From positions 434,001 to 498,000 of the forward strand of contig NW_022985075.1 in NCBI RefSeq assembly GCF_010015585.1: a DNA stretch of 64,000 nucleotides, written 5' to 3'. Shown here one piece after another: positions 44,807-55,917 of this stretch. Origin of the DNA: Eremomyces bilateralis CBS 781.70. Lineage: Eukaryota; Ascomycota; Dothideomycetes; Eremomycetales; Eremomycetaceae. The position numbers and the translations under genes are program-made. Within the stretch, counting starts at the first letter, position 1; every line of letters starts with the position of its first letter. The notes below the pieces were generated by a model. It was not told where the DNA came from. It was given only the letters and a program-made list of their open reading frames with translations, and made no database searches.

Positions 44807-46200
44807 ATGACATCGATACGCTCCTCTGTCTTGCATGGTGTGAAGGACTTGAGGATTGTGAGTCTTGATCTTCGCAATTTTTAACCAAGTTCCGCTCGCA
44901 TCATCCGCTTTGCTTACCATATACCTATTGTGGGGATGATATAGGAGACGCATCAGCTACCTCCTCCCGAACCAAATGACCTGCAAATCTCCGTTCGAAC
45001 AACTGGGCTATGTGGGTCGGACCTCCATTACTACCATCATTTTCGGAATGGAGATATCCTCGTCCGCGAGCCCCTCTCATTGGGTCATGAGTCTGCTGGT
45101 ATTGTCGAGGCAGTCGGCAGCGATGTCGATGGCTTCGAGGTCGGAGATCAGGTGGCGCTTGAAGTCGGGATGCCATGTGAGACGTGTGCCCGGTGCCAGG
45201 AGGGGAGATATAACATCTGTGAAGCGATGAGGTTCCGTAGCAGCGCGCGGGTGTTTCCGCACGCGCAAGGCACCTTACAGGAACGAATCAATCATCCGGC
45301 GCGGTGGTGTCACAAGTAAGTGGAAGCTCCGTTCGCGTTTCTAACGGTACGCCTCGGGACCAGGGCTGATCAGAAGTAGGCTTCCACACGATGTCTCCCT
45401 AGAGCATGCGGCATTGCTTGAACCTCTCAGCGTCGCGGTTCATGCCTCGAAAAGGGCCAAGTTGAAAGGAGGAGAAAAGGCTCTGGTGCTAGGAGCGGGA
45501 ACCGTCGGCTTGCTGGTAGCTACGATGGCCATTATTCGTGGAGCCGAGTCCGTTGTGATTGCAGACATCGATGCGGGTCGAGTGTCGTTCGCTACGAATA
45601 ATGGATTTGCTCACGCCGGGTTCCCCATACCCCTTCGGCGGCCAAATTCAAATGAGGAGAGCCTTGTTCTTGCCCAGGAAACAGCGGAAAGCATCAAAAG
45701 CAAAATCCTGGCCTCAGGGTCCGAGCTAGGCGCCCCGGATATTGTGTTTGAATGCACTGGAGTTCCATCTTGTCTTCAGACTGCTATCTTTGTACGTCTC
45801 TCACCTCTACTCGTCCGAAAGATTCGAACTAACGGGCGATTTTCCTACCAAGGCGACACGACCAGGCGGGAAAGTCATGTTGATAGGAATGGGGAATCCA
45901 GTCCAGACCCTCCCGATCTCCGCCGCCGCGCTTCGTGAAATCGATCTCGTGGGCGTTTTCCGATATGCGGATACATATCCAGAGGGCATCACCTTGGTCC
46001 AACAAACGATCTCCAACCCGAATCTCCCCGATATTTCCAAGTTGATCACGCACCGGTTCGAAGGCCTCGACAGTATCAAGGACGCATTCGAGATGGCTGC
46101 GAGAAGTCAGGATGACAGCCAGAAGATGGTTCTAAAAGTCATGATGACTATGGGTGAAGCACCGCATCACGACCTGTCTGGTTCAAACAAGAGGTCATAA
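44807..46200 (+). CDS. Zinc-dependent polyol (sorbitol/xylitol-type) dehydrogenase
   Basis: Exons 44807-44857, 44945-45315, 45380-45791, 45853-46200 (393 residues). Medium-chain dehydrogenase/reductase. Catalytic zinc: Cys40 (GLCGSD) with His65-Glu66 (LSLGHES) and the later LLEPLSVAVHA glutamate. Structural zinc: Cys95, Cys98, Cys101 and Cys109 (PCETCARCQEGRYNIC). The Rossmann fold VLGAGTVGLLVATMA is followed by VVIADID, whose acidic end favours NAD+. The sequence RATR-type loop (ATRPGGKVMLIGMG) and the C-terminal ISAAALREIDLVGVFRYADT fit the sorbitol/xylitol/L-arabinitol dehydrogenase group of fungal pentose catabolism. Exact substrate cannot be told from sequence. Its nearness to GH5/AA9 genes may be incidental. 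Confidence 0.9.
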
Positions 46201-46826
46201 AGGGTGCCATCTGTTAGCTGGCTCTGGCTCCTGAAATTCAACCCGTTAACAAAAAGCAAGGTTAGCTTTTTTTTCGCCAATCCGAAATACCTCCCGACCA
46301 AATACTCAGCCAGGGCGAGCGGAGGAATAGAGCCAGCCTGAGCGGTGGCTGGGATTTGTTCGCTGATGCGGTCACAGATCAATTGATATGATTGATGATT
46401 GATGGGCGAGATTTGTTGCAGCCTGGCAGCCTGCGCCGTTCGAGCACGGGGCTGATCAGACCATACATCACGTGCCATCGAAGGAGCAATGACGTCGTGG
46501 TACAGGCCTGGCAGGTGCTGTGGCGCCAAATAGCGGGGGTTGGTGACGCTTCACCTTTGGTAGCAACAGGGAAAGTCTCCCAAAAATGCGTCATGCGACG
46601 ATGGCCAAAACTCCTGTGCCGCCTGTGAACCCTTCATATCTCATCACCGCCTCTCTCAAGAGATATCAGGGACCTTTCCTTACCTCCTTTTCGCTTTTAC
46701 CCATAAGATAGTCCTCTCCTTCACTTTTCCTCCAACTTTCTTGCCAGCAAAACCTCATTCGTTTCCTCAACCTCGCTCCCAATCCCACTTGCTTCATTTA
46801 GCTTTAATCCCACAACAATTCTAACC
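46201..46826. other. Intergenic region with C/T-rich leader
   Basis: 3' flank of the dehydrogenase and promoter of the MARVEL gene. From about 46620 to 46826 the plus strand is strongly C/T-rich, as in highly expressed fungal genes. No gene. Confidence 0.5.
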
Positions 46827-47665
46827 ATGGCGCTCGGTCGTAGTCTACTCAAGCTCCTACAGACCGTCCTGTATGCCATCGAATTCTGTTGCGCAGCAAT
46901 CATTCTAGGCATCTTTTCATATTTCCTCGCCGTCCTCGCCAAGAATGATCTGGATATTCCTCGCTGGCAGCAGGCCGTCGAGGGTATCTCGGGGGCAGCA
47001 GCTCTGTACTTGATCTTCGCCGTCCTCCTCACCTGCTTCCTAGGCGGAAAGCCCTTCTTCGCATTCCTTGCCATTGCCCTGGACGTCCTATTCTGCGGCG
47101 GCTTCATCGCCATTGCGATCTTGACCCGCGATGGCGCAAACAGTTGCACGGGCGACGTCAAGACGCCGTTCGGAGACGGTCCTGGCGAAAAAGAAGCTCC
47201 TGGCGCTGGCGACTACGCCACCGCATGCCGATTGAACAAGGTGGCATTCGCGGTCTCGATCATCGGAGCGTAGGTAGAATCACTTTCCTTTCCCCTGATT
47301 ATTTGCTAATGTGTGGCAGTGGCCTCTTCCTCATCTCAGCGCTCATACAGCTCGCGCTCGGCCGTAATTACCAGAAGGAGAAGCGATATGGCCCATCGCC
47401 CGCGAACAACTACACCTCCGGCACTGGATCTCACTGGTGGCGTCGCAACCGTGGTCCTCGCACCACCAAGGAGGCATACGCCGCCGAGCCGGAATACGCT
47501 CCGGCTTCTGAATCAGGTCTCACTGGCGGGCCCCGCGATGTTCTCCCTGAAGGCAGCACCAACGGCACCAACGCCAGCTACGGGACTGGATATCACACTG
47601 CCCCGACTGGTACTAGCACTGGCAACCCTTACGAATACAACCGGACGCCTGCTACCAACTATTAA
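46827..47665 (+). CDS. MARVEL-domain membrane protein
   Basis: Exons 46827-47269 and 47320-47665 (262 residues). Four hydrophobic helices: LLQTVLYAIEFCCAAIILGI (about 10-35), GAAALYLIFAVLLTCFLGG (about 55-75), FFAFLAIALDVLFCGGFIAI (about 77-97) and, across the intron, VAFAVSIIGAGLFLISALIQ (about 139-160). The loop between helices 3 and 4 has two cysteines. The cytosolic tail is Gly/Tyr/Thr/Asn-rich. This is the membrane-associating (MARVEL) architecture of fungal plasma-membrane proteins; the specific role is not known. Confidence 0.85.
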
Positions 47666-48098
47666 TGAATTCTCCATTTGAATTTCCCATCCAATTTGTC
47701 ATATCAGCGTCGCTCGGGCTTTCGGTCAACATGGGAAGGACATTACTATAGACAGGATTACGGCCGAGTTTCTTCAATCTCAGCATATGATATCCCAATG
47801 ATTGCTCAGGAAATGCGTGGAGGGTCATGTATTTTAGGAGTGGATCACTCCCAGGCGAAATAGTAATACCTGCTAGTTCCAATCGGTTTTAATGAAAGAT
47901 GATTGAATCGTCCAAAACCGACCTCTCAATGAGTGCAGTGCATGGTGACGTCACGTGTTACGCGTTTCGAGCCCGTTCCAGGATCCAATTCGTTTCTGGA
48001 AGATGATCAAATTTTGTTACCAACGCGTCGAATTTTTGTATGCTTGCACACCAATGATGCGACTGACCAACTAGACAATCTTTGCCTTCCAATCCAAA
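47666..48098. other. Intergenic region
   Basis: No supported gene; includes the promoter of ctf8. Confidence 0.45.
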
Positions 48099-48548
48099 AT
48101 GCCTACGATTAATATCCATCCGCGACCTCGCGATGCACAATCCGACGTCCCCAACCCCCTCCCCGAACTCCTCCACACGCCCACCGGCCTCGCGATCCTC
48201 GAGCTCCAATCCTCCTTCGCCTTCCCGCCCCGTCCCTCCGCCTCCAACAAGCGTCTCGGACGCCTCGCCTTCCCGCTCTATGATCCCAGCAAGCCCGTCG
48301 ACGCCCAAGATGCATCGTGGATGAAGAAGGTCTGGCTGTACGTGGGGAAGCATCAGCGGGTCGCGGGGGAGGTGAAGAAGTTGGAGAAGCCGTTGGGGGT
48401 GGTTAGAAGGAGAGAGGGGAGTGGGGAGGATGGAGAGGGGGATGATGCTGTGGAGGAGTTGGAGGTGATGGAGATCGTGAAGTGGAAGATCGTTTTCTCG
48501 AATCGACCCGAGCCGGTTGGCGCGGATGAGATCGACGAGGTGTTTTGA
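48099..48548 (+). CDS. ctf8: Chromosome transmission fidelity protein Ctf8
   Basis: Single exon, 149 residues. The TPTGLAILELQSSFAFP segment and the LGRLAFPLYDP strand are the family signature; the C-terminus has VMEIVKWKIVFSNRPEPVG. Ctf8 joins Ctf18 and Dcc1 in the alternative RFC clamp loader, which loads PCNA for sister-chromatid cohesion in the nucleus. The ATG at 48099 gives the expected length. A Gly/Glu-rich linker (about residues 100-118) is species-specific. Confidence 0.9.
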   Translation: MPTINIHPRPRDAQSDVPNPLPELLHTPTGLAILELQSSFAFPPRPSASNKRLGRLAFPLYDPSKPVDAQDASWMKKVWLYVGKHQRVAGEVKKLEKPLGVVRRREGSGEDGEGDDAVEELEVMEIVKWKIVFSNRPEPVGADEIDEVF

Positions 48549-48681
48549 GATTCTGGCTTTCTGATCCGGGCACCAACGACGACCTTGCAGTGCACAATCT
48601 TGAAATCATCCGGAATTATTTTGCCCAATGTTGGGAACTTACCCGACCAAAACTCCAAGTTGCGAGGACAGTTCATTCAAC

Positions 48682-49399
48682 ATGGCGTACCGAAATCCTT
48701 TCCCGAGCATCGCATGGCTTTTGTCGGATTGCATCTTCCATCATATCGATGAAAGGAATGTGTCGAATGAAACGGTTCGAGAGCCGAGCTATTATTGTGA
48801 TAGCAGTGGAGATTGTCGCGGGCAAGGCTGTCTTTCGGTGGTCCAACGCACGGCAGAATACGACGACTGGGATCACCACTACAGCACCCTGCTAATTATA
48901 TCCTGCCTCCGAACGAAAACACAGGCGCCTCAGCCAATAAGTAAATTAATCGAGCAACTTCGATTTCCGAATGGGTTTAGCAGAGGTGCCGAACTGACTT
49001 CGCCGACGTGCATGGTGGAAGGCTTATCCGTTGGGAAACATGCGATAACGCCACGAGTTTCATCACTCGGTTGGACTCGTCTCGGAAGACGAGCGGCTCT
49101 GGATCTCGATGGTCAACATCTCTTCAATACGATGGTCTTACTTTGCAATGTTTTTCTTCTGCCAAGGCAGACTGCAGCAGATGACCATGGTTCCGTTCGG
49201 ATGATCTGACACACCTATCCCACACTGAACTTCTAGGATTCCGTGATGGAATATATACCTAACCCTAACCTGGCGTGAACAGTGTGAGGGTACAGCAACA
49301 CGAAGCCATCGTCGTTTGGGTTCTTCGTCGACCACCTGGCATTGTGTTTTGGCATGACAAGGTAAGGAGAAGCTCCAGAGGATTGAACTGTTCGTGGGA
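48682..49399 (+). pseudogene. Frame-broken 5' half of the CorA-like membrane protein gene
   Basis: From ATG 48682 the frame reads MAYRNPFPSIAWLLSDCIFH and continues to LDLDGQHLFNTMVLLCNVFL. Near 49175-49190 coding sense moves to a second frame (SDDLTHLSHTELLGFRDGIY, later EAIVVWVLRRPPGIVFWHDK). At about 49355 it moves to the frame of the intact part (KEKLQRIELFVGMSGGKVAL). I infer that this was the N-terminal half of the gene now starting at 49400. The breaks do not fall on usable splice sites, except possibly an intron near 49230-49285. Decay of a host gene or sequence errors would both explain it. Confidence 0.5.
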
Positions 49400-51268
49400 A
49401 TGAGTGGAGGAAAAGTCGCCCTATGGGCCAATATCGGAGCCGGAACCAATGCGCCGCTTACTGCATCCGGCCCGCAATTCGTTGCAAAGATATTCACTAT
49501 AGGCGATGCCAACAGACTACCTGTGTACTTGAAAGAGTGTTTGGATACGGCTACTTCGCTAGGCAGGACCCTAATCGCGTGAGTTTGTCCCACGTATCGC
49601 CATCTCCATATCGTGCTGATGGCAGTTGGGTAACCCAGAATCTTTGAAGTCGAACCGGGTGGAAGCTGGCTAGTTGCGGCCCTCTCCAAAACCGTGCCAG
49701 GTTTTGATACGGATGTTCTTCAACATATCTGTTCGCAGGCCATAGGCAAAGGGTCGCTTGTGCTCCCCGACAGTCATCGCAGCAATGGTCTGTGTTTCCT
49801 ATGAAAATGGTCTCTATTGTACTGACCGACGGTAGATTTCAGCTATGTCGTGACCCATCCTATGGTGAGCGGTCACTCTTTTGTGGTGGACGCTTCCAGT
49901 GGCGAGGAGATGAAATTCTCGCACCTTGAATCAGTGTCCATCGGCACGATCATCTGTTCTACAACCATGCTCCAAGAGCCACGCGCGGATATCGAGGCGC
50001 ATTCACCAGATGATGTTATTCTTTTGTTCTGCACCAGCTCCCATGTCGCCCACCGCATCGAGCAGCACCTTCGTGCACCGTTTGAATACCGACAAGAACG
50101 AATCAACCGCAATCCCCTGTGGATCTATATGGATCTCGCATTTCTCTTCTCCGAGTGGAAAGAGGTCTGGGACTCCGCACGCTGTAGGCTCACAGCACAT
50201 GACCAAGAAGCCTACTGTTCCTCTATTTCGACAGCACAGGAATTGAACAAGACACTTCATAAGGAAATATCGGGCACCTATGTCTTACAGGAGCACTTGC
50301 GATTGCACATCAGCGCACTGCGCAAGTTCCAACAGATCTCAGGTCGTAGAACGAGCTCATGTCGAGAAGCGCTGGAGATCCGTATCGAGGATTACCTTTC
50401 TGACCTGAATCACCATCTTGATACATCCGAGGTCGTTTTGAAGCAGCTAAGGATACTCCTTGGCTTGCTCGGTCAGAGTGTTGGGATATGGAATTCTCAG
50501 AGGGCAGAGCATCTGCACTGGCTCCTGCTAGTATTCGTCCCGCTAATATTTGTCTCGGTCAGTCCGTCTCTCCTAGGTGGATGTCCCAGCTCCTAACTAT
50601 CTTAGACGCTATTCAGTATCAACACGATGTCAGTCCCGGCATATTGGTACCCACTGGTCGCATTCCTGGTCCTATCACTTGTGGTGTTCATTCTAACTCT
50701 GGCTGAACCCTTACGTCGGGCTTTTACTTCCTTTGCGAAGAACCTATTTCGGGATACGAGTCACAGTCAAACAGTGTCATCTAGCTGCGAGAAGAACATT
50801 CTGTCACACCCTACCTCCGTCCCCACAGCGCCCAGTTCTCCCTTTTCTAGATCCAATCTAGGATCATCCGCACCTGATGGATCAGATATTACAGGCGATG
50901 GTTATCATGCGTCAATGTCAACGCCACAAGCACGTTCAGCCATGATTACCCGATCTTCTCGAGGCCCGCCAATGGCCTTCCAACCCGGTCACTTTTCTAA
51001 CCTCTCTCATGACCGATTTTACAGTCCAATGACCGTTCAAGTCGATTCAGCGCAGGTCCGGGCGCATAACAACGCCTCCGTTGAATATCCTCGTGTCCCG
51101 GTGCCAACGCATGAAATGCGACATATCAGATCCGTCGATGCGCGACCACTCGCGCAGGCTACATACTTTCCGGGGTCAAGCATTTCACGAACACCACCGA
51201 TGCCTGAAGTCGTGCCAGTGTCTTCATCCTCGTCGGAAGCTAGTGTTAAGCTGACTAGACACGGATAA
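49400..51268 (+). CDS. CorA-like two-helix membrane protein (intact 3' portion)
   Basis: Exons 49400-49578, 49639-49787, 49836-50557, 50606-51268 (570 residues). All introns are GT..AG and 48-60 nt; the last has CTAAC. After a mixed N-terminal domain (FVAKIFTIGDANRLPVYLKE, FEVEPGGSWLVAALSKTVPG) comes a long helical region (about residues 230-340) typical of the CorA stalk. Two membrane helices follow: HWLLLVFVPLIFV and YWYPLVAFLVLSLVVFILTL. Between them, where CorA magnesium channels have GMN, this protein has SIN (LFSINT), so ion transport is doubtful. The tail is a long Ser/Pro-rich cytosolic region. The start is the first ATG of the intact frame, but upstream sequence suggests the gene was once longer. 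Confidence 0.65.
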
Positions 51269-51984
51269 CTTGGCAGGTCTGAATAATGAAAATATTTCAA
51301 CGACTGGGTTGTTGTAAGCATTTTGATGATAATCATGTGTTATTCTTATTCTCTTAAAATATAATTGCCTTCGGCCTCTCGTCCACACTTTCCTGTTCCT
51401 GCCATGTCCAAGGCTTCCGCTCACTCACCTCTGGATTAACATTCCATCCAATGTCCCTGTTTCCAGGCGTCTACAGCTGTGTTGACTGGCCCAATGTGGC
51501 AACGGCCTTCTATCGGCAACCCCAACTCCGACAGATCAGCTTAACGCGAGCCTGGAGCAGGGGCCGATTGGAAGATCACAACGTGGCAATCTCCTACTCT
51601 ATCTCTCCAAACAAGATCGTTAGAAGATTTACTACGCTGGTTTCATTTGGCAATGTGATTCAACTTCACACTGTGTCCATGACCAGCAGCGAAAATTTTC
51701 TCAAGGGAATATTTCCCACTCATCAAGTCTCGATACACAAGATCACACGAAGTACACGACATCACTGCATGAGAGGAATAATTCTGATGATATGGCGATT
51801 CAGAATATGAAGACTAAAGCACATGAAGATTGCAGTACATGAAACCCGATCCAAACGCCGACAAAGTCCCTGACCCAAATCCAAACTCCATATGACAAAG
51901 GTGACCATGCGAACTCCGAAACTGCAGATGGATATCCCGAGATCCACCTCGAATCTCCAGTGAACCTTGAACTCGATTTAGGGG
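51269..51984. other. Intergenic region
   Basis: 3' flank of the CorA-like gene, then AT-rich DNA. The 51451-51810 frame shows no domain. No gene called. Confidence 0.45.
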
Positions 51985-52240
51985 TGTATGTGTACACCCG
52001 ATTGCGGTGTGAACTCAGATTGTGTTGGGGAGGCACTCCTCCCCAGTGAGTATTGCTCATCGGTTTGTGTAGGTGTCCGACTTGCGGTGCTCTCAGGCCG
52101 TGTACGCCGTTTGTGGTGTGGGGGAGCCAAGACTTCTCCCCAGTGAGCATTGCTCTCATCGGTTTGTGTGTGTGTACACTCGACATATCTGTGCACCAGC
52201 TTTGGGTGTGCACCCGATTGGTGGTGCGCTGGGGTGGGGT
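51985..52240. repeat. Imperfect tandem repeat, period near 97 nt
   Basis: CCCCAGTGAGTATTGCTCAT at 52041 recurs as CCCCAGTGAGCATTGCTCTC at 52138, each followed by CGGTTTGTGT. The flanking GTACACCCGATTGCGGTG (51990s) has degenerate relatives near 52076 and 52206. About 2.5 units in all. The repeat abuts the 3' end of the orphan gene on the minus strand. Confidence 0.7.
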
Positions 52241-52252
52241 GCGTCCATGTCC

Positions 52253-52975
52253 TCAGAAATCATGGGGGATGCACTCAATCCACCTCCGAAGTTCCCGTCC
52301 ATGGTGGTCCATCCACATCTCCATGGGGGCACGCTCGTCGGCCAGGTTCCCATCCTCCGGAACCATCTGCTTTACCAGGAGTGCGTTCATACCCGGTTGA
52401 ACACGGGTCATCAGCAGCTCTGCCTCGCTTGTGATGCTGCACTCATCTAGCTGCTTCTCGACCGCTTCGGCCAGAATCTGGGCCGAATTTTCGTTGGGTG
52501 CGACTTTGGCAACCCACGTTTGATCCATTCTCACCTGTGAATCCCTCGCCACGACGCCGAGCACCTTGTTATACACCTCATTACAACTCTGGTACTCCCC
52601 ATAGTGGGATGTGATGGTGTCGTAGTTCAGGAGGCGGGTGATGATGTTTGCTGGGTTGATTCCCAGTGCAGTCGCCGGACGGTAGATGATTTTGAGGAAC
52701 TCTTTGCGAGCCCTCGCGAGGTCTTTGTTTTTGGCTTTGCCTTCAAGGGTAGCCGATTTGAGGACGCTCCATTTTTGAGAAAAAGAGCGGTATCTGTGGC
52801 AGTCCTGGACGTCGACTCGTGCTTTGATGTTGTTGTGCACGTTGTAGTCGACGGCAAGGATGCAGAAGAGAAAGTTTTGGAGTGAAACAACTTCTTTCTG
52901 CTCCTTGGTTCGTGGAACTTTGTTCCGGGAGAGGATGCGACCAATAAAGGCCTTGGCAAAGTTAAGAAATGCCAT
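52253..52975 (-). CDS. Orphan protein of unknown function (240 residues)
   Basis: Single uninterrupted frame, ATG at 52975. It starts MAFLNFAKAFIGRILSRNKV, basic and amphipathic, not a clean signal peptide. The rest is soluble, with Lys/Arg-rich helices (SATLEGKAKNKDLARARKEF) and a C-terminal half with Met and Glu (QMVPEDGNLADERAPMEMWM). No motif is recognised. It is the only credible gene between 51.3 and 55.9 kb and lies beside repeats, so it may be lineage-specific. The long open frame with unbiased composition supports real coding, but expression is unproven. Confidence 0.55.
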   Translation of the reverse strand: MAFLNFAKAFIGRILSRNKVPRTKEQKEVVSLQNFLFCILAVDYNVHNNIKARVDVQDCHRYRSFSQKWSVLKSATLEGKAKNKDLARARKEFLKIIYRPATALGINPANIITRLLNYDTITSHYGEYQSCNEVYNKVLGVVARDSQVRMDQTWVAKVAPNENSAQILAEAVEKQLDECSITSEAELLMTRVQPGMNALLVKQMVPEDGNLADERAPMEMWMDHHGRELRRWIECIPHDF

Positions 52976-55917
52976 TTCGAGGTGTGTTGAGGTGTGTGAT
53001 GGGCGTGCATGTGGGTGTTTCAGGATGCTTTGTGCTTCAGGATAGAGTTATGACAGAGTATGGCCACAGTTCATAGAGTCGATATTTAATATCTCAGCTC
53101 ATAGCATGTGTGAAATGTGAAGGAAACGATCGGGATCAAAGGCATACATGGTGAGCCATTTGTGTCCGAGATGCCAGGGCCGCTGTGGAGAGCTTTCGCT
53201 ACTCGGGGTTCCCCATGTTGGTGAGATCCCCAAGGGACCAGGAAGCTGAGCGGGTATCATGAGTCAGATGGCAGAGAGAGGGTTAGTTTCTTCGATTCCA
53301 TGGTACAGATTCTCCCCATCAAGGGTATCAACCATCAAGTTGGCTGTAGGGCTGAACAATTTTATACGTTTCCTCGGTACAGACCCTCCCATGACGAGTA
53401 TCAACCATGGAGTTGGCCGTAGGGCTGACCTAATTTATACGTTTCCATGGTATGGACTCTCCCAGCGGGGGGACCAACCAAGGACTCCGCAAAGAATGAC
53501 TGGGAGTCTCGAGAATATGGAGTTGGTTCGCAATATCCAATTATGCTGCGGTCAGATGACCTCATCTCCACTATACGTTCAGCTATGATGTCTTGCTAGT
53601 TTATGCTTCGAGGTGATGACTGAAGTGACTAAATGTGCATGCTATGGTACTTTGCTACTTTTGAAGATATCCGCCCTATGCCCCTATCGAGGCGAGCAAG
53701 CACAGACAAATAATAGAAAAATACTGATAAACTAGACTCTATTAGATAAATCTCAATGATGCAAGGAGCCGTTAACACTGGACTTTCTGGGGGAGTGTAT
53801 GATGTGACTGGTGCACTAGGGGAACTTCCGACATTTCCAGGTTGAATTTCCCCAGGATACAATAAATCAATAGGGCTGAAGTGAATCTCTAACACTTGAC
53901 TCACCAGGTACAAGTGGTAATGATACGGTATAGTGGTTCAGGGGTTCAGCCTTCAGCCTTAGGATGTTGAGGTCCAGATAATGGTAGGGCTGAAGGTGGC
54001 CGCCCCAAGACCCATACGGAATGATGCAACAAAGCGCGTCATCTCTATGCAGCCTCGTAATACTTAAGGAAAAAGTCTCAGGACCAATCGGCTATGGACT
54101 TTATAACTAAGCAGATGCATGAATAAAACTAATCCCAGAAGAAGCAGTAATTAGACAATAGTGGTGTGTGTTGACCTGTTTGTATTTGTGACTACTATTG
54201 CGAGTGGCAGAGTTGAAAGGTGGAATACAGAGTGGTATAAAGGATTTGCAAGAATGCCATAGACTTTTGATTGAGTACAAATATGAATAGAACCTGAAAT
54301 TTTTATTACTGGCTACGGTAGTAGTGTATTAGTTGATGTTATAGACTTAAGTTGAGAGTGTGCCTCCCACTGGAAGTCCCACATTAGCGCCCTGTGCCCT
54401 GTTGGGCCTGTGTGGTATACCAAAATCGCGGGGACTACGGGAGCTCCCGAAAGCTTAATTCCATATGGTCTTGGCAGGGTCCTCAATTCTGAATTTATGT
54501 CTAGTACGTAGTAGGGCAGCGAATTGTTTAATACAGGAGCTAGTGAAATGTTATAGGGTCTAGTGAAATGCTTATAGGGTCTATAGTGAATCATTTACAG
54601 CCTAGGGCCTTGACTTCGACTCGGAGGGTTGATCTATGTCTTACTAAGACGTTGCAATCTCACATGCATGCTCAGTCATTCGGTCAGCAAGTCGGACAAT
54701 AGTCATGTGACTATATCTGAGAACAACCTGAGAACAGCCTGAGCAGTGAGCACAGTACTGAGCACATAAGCAGCTAGGTAGGGTAGGAGAGACCGTAAGC
54801 TCAACAGGTTGCCAGACGAAATTTTGTATTTCGTCCTGTCTTCATCCTGATGTTGTTGCGAATCATGGATTGCGCGACGAGAGCAGTTCCTTGCTGTTTA
54901 TGCATTCTGTTGGAATCAAATTTGAACCGAACACCTGACCAGCGTCTCGGAGCTCGAGCCTTGTCCGACCTTGTCGCATCGGATTGACCTGAACGGACTT
55001 TTCTCATCATACAACATGGGCGACATTGGGTCGTCCAGCGCATGCGGAACAAGAGGAAGCGGCCCCATCCTGCCCAACATTCTAACCGTCCCGGATGAAG
55101 CATCGGTGGCTGAGAGACCGACGGCTTCATCTCGGCCGTATTCTTGACCCCCGGCGATCCTCTCGTCTCCTTCATCCCATGAAGTGCTAGTACGTCTTGG
55201 ACCCGGACTGACCTAGCCAAGTTCGTGATCTCCTTGCCTCCTTCCCGTTGTCAAAGCGTATCGCCTCACCGAGGAAAAGATCGGGACTTCATCCATGGCA
55301 TTTGCCATTGAGGTGACTATATTCACAGTCCTGCCTCATTGCGTTCTCAAGGAACCCTTATGAGCTTTCCCAAAGTTGCCGATCTCGATGGAGATGAATC
55401 GCTGAAGTGCTTTCGTGGATCCATTGGGTTCCAAAGTATGCGTTGATGCAATCAACATCGAGGACGTCGTGAGCGCCGGAATTCGGATGAAGTTCACCAG
55501 GCTGAGCGAGATGAGGAGGATACAGGATGGTCGCCGAACACACATCTGGACACGCAGATGCTTATCTGTTCGTGTACGACGACTGGAGTGAGGGCACCAG
55601 ACCTGTTAAGGGATCATCTTTTTGCCAACGAGAAGACAGCATAGAACCAGCATGAGTGAAAATCCGGACCGGCGAAAGCTGGATGTCGCAGTTCCCGGTC
55701 AGGGGGATGATAACGGCGAGAGTTCCGTAGTGAAAGACGGGGTCTGGTCCCAACATTCGCAAATAAGGATGATGAAACATTCCTATAGTATTGCAACGTC
55801 TTGAACTCGGCGGCCATTAGTGATATTGTGCATCGGTTGGTATGCGGACCGTCCTATTTCGCAGCGCCGCTTTCCCTGCTGTTGCATCGATCGATGTGTT
55901 AATCTAGGAAAACGGAC
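52976..55917. other. Gene-poor region of 2.9 kb
   Basis: AT-rich, with short tandem repeats at 53296-53480 and near 54539-54590 (TAGTGAAATG.TTATAGGGTC twice). Between 55000 and 55800 there are short coding-like bits on the plus strand, such as INIEDVVSAGIRMKFTRLSE (about 55451-55510), but no start, splice sites or domain; perhaps a decayed gene. No retroelement protein or terminal repeat pair is evident. Confidence 0.45.
53296..53480. repeat. Imperfect tandem repeat, period 73-74 nt
   Basis: TTCCATGGTACAGATTCTCC at 53296, TTCCTCGGTACAGACCCTCC at 53370, TTCCATGGTATGGACTCTCC at 53443. Each unit also carries TATCAACCAT..AGTTGGC.GTAGGGCTGA and TTTATACGTT. About 2.5 copies. Confidence 0.8.

Noticed and set aside
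53930-54010. GTATAGTGGTTCAGGGGTTC resembling a tRNA A box
   Set aside because: No matching B box or cloverleaf pairing downstream.
54300-54620. Possible solo LTR or other mobile-element relic in gene-poor DNA
   Set aside because: No convincing element ends, target duplication or coding domain; left as unclassified AT-rich DNA.
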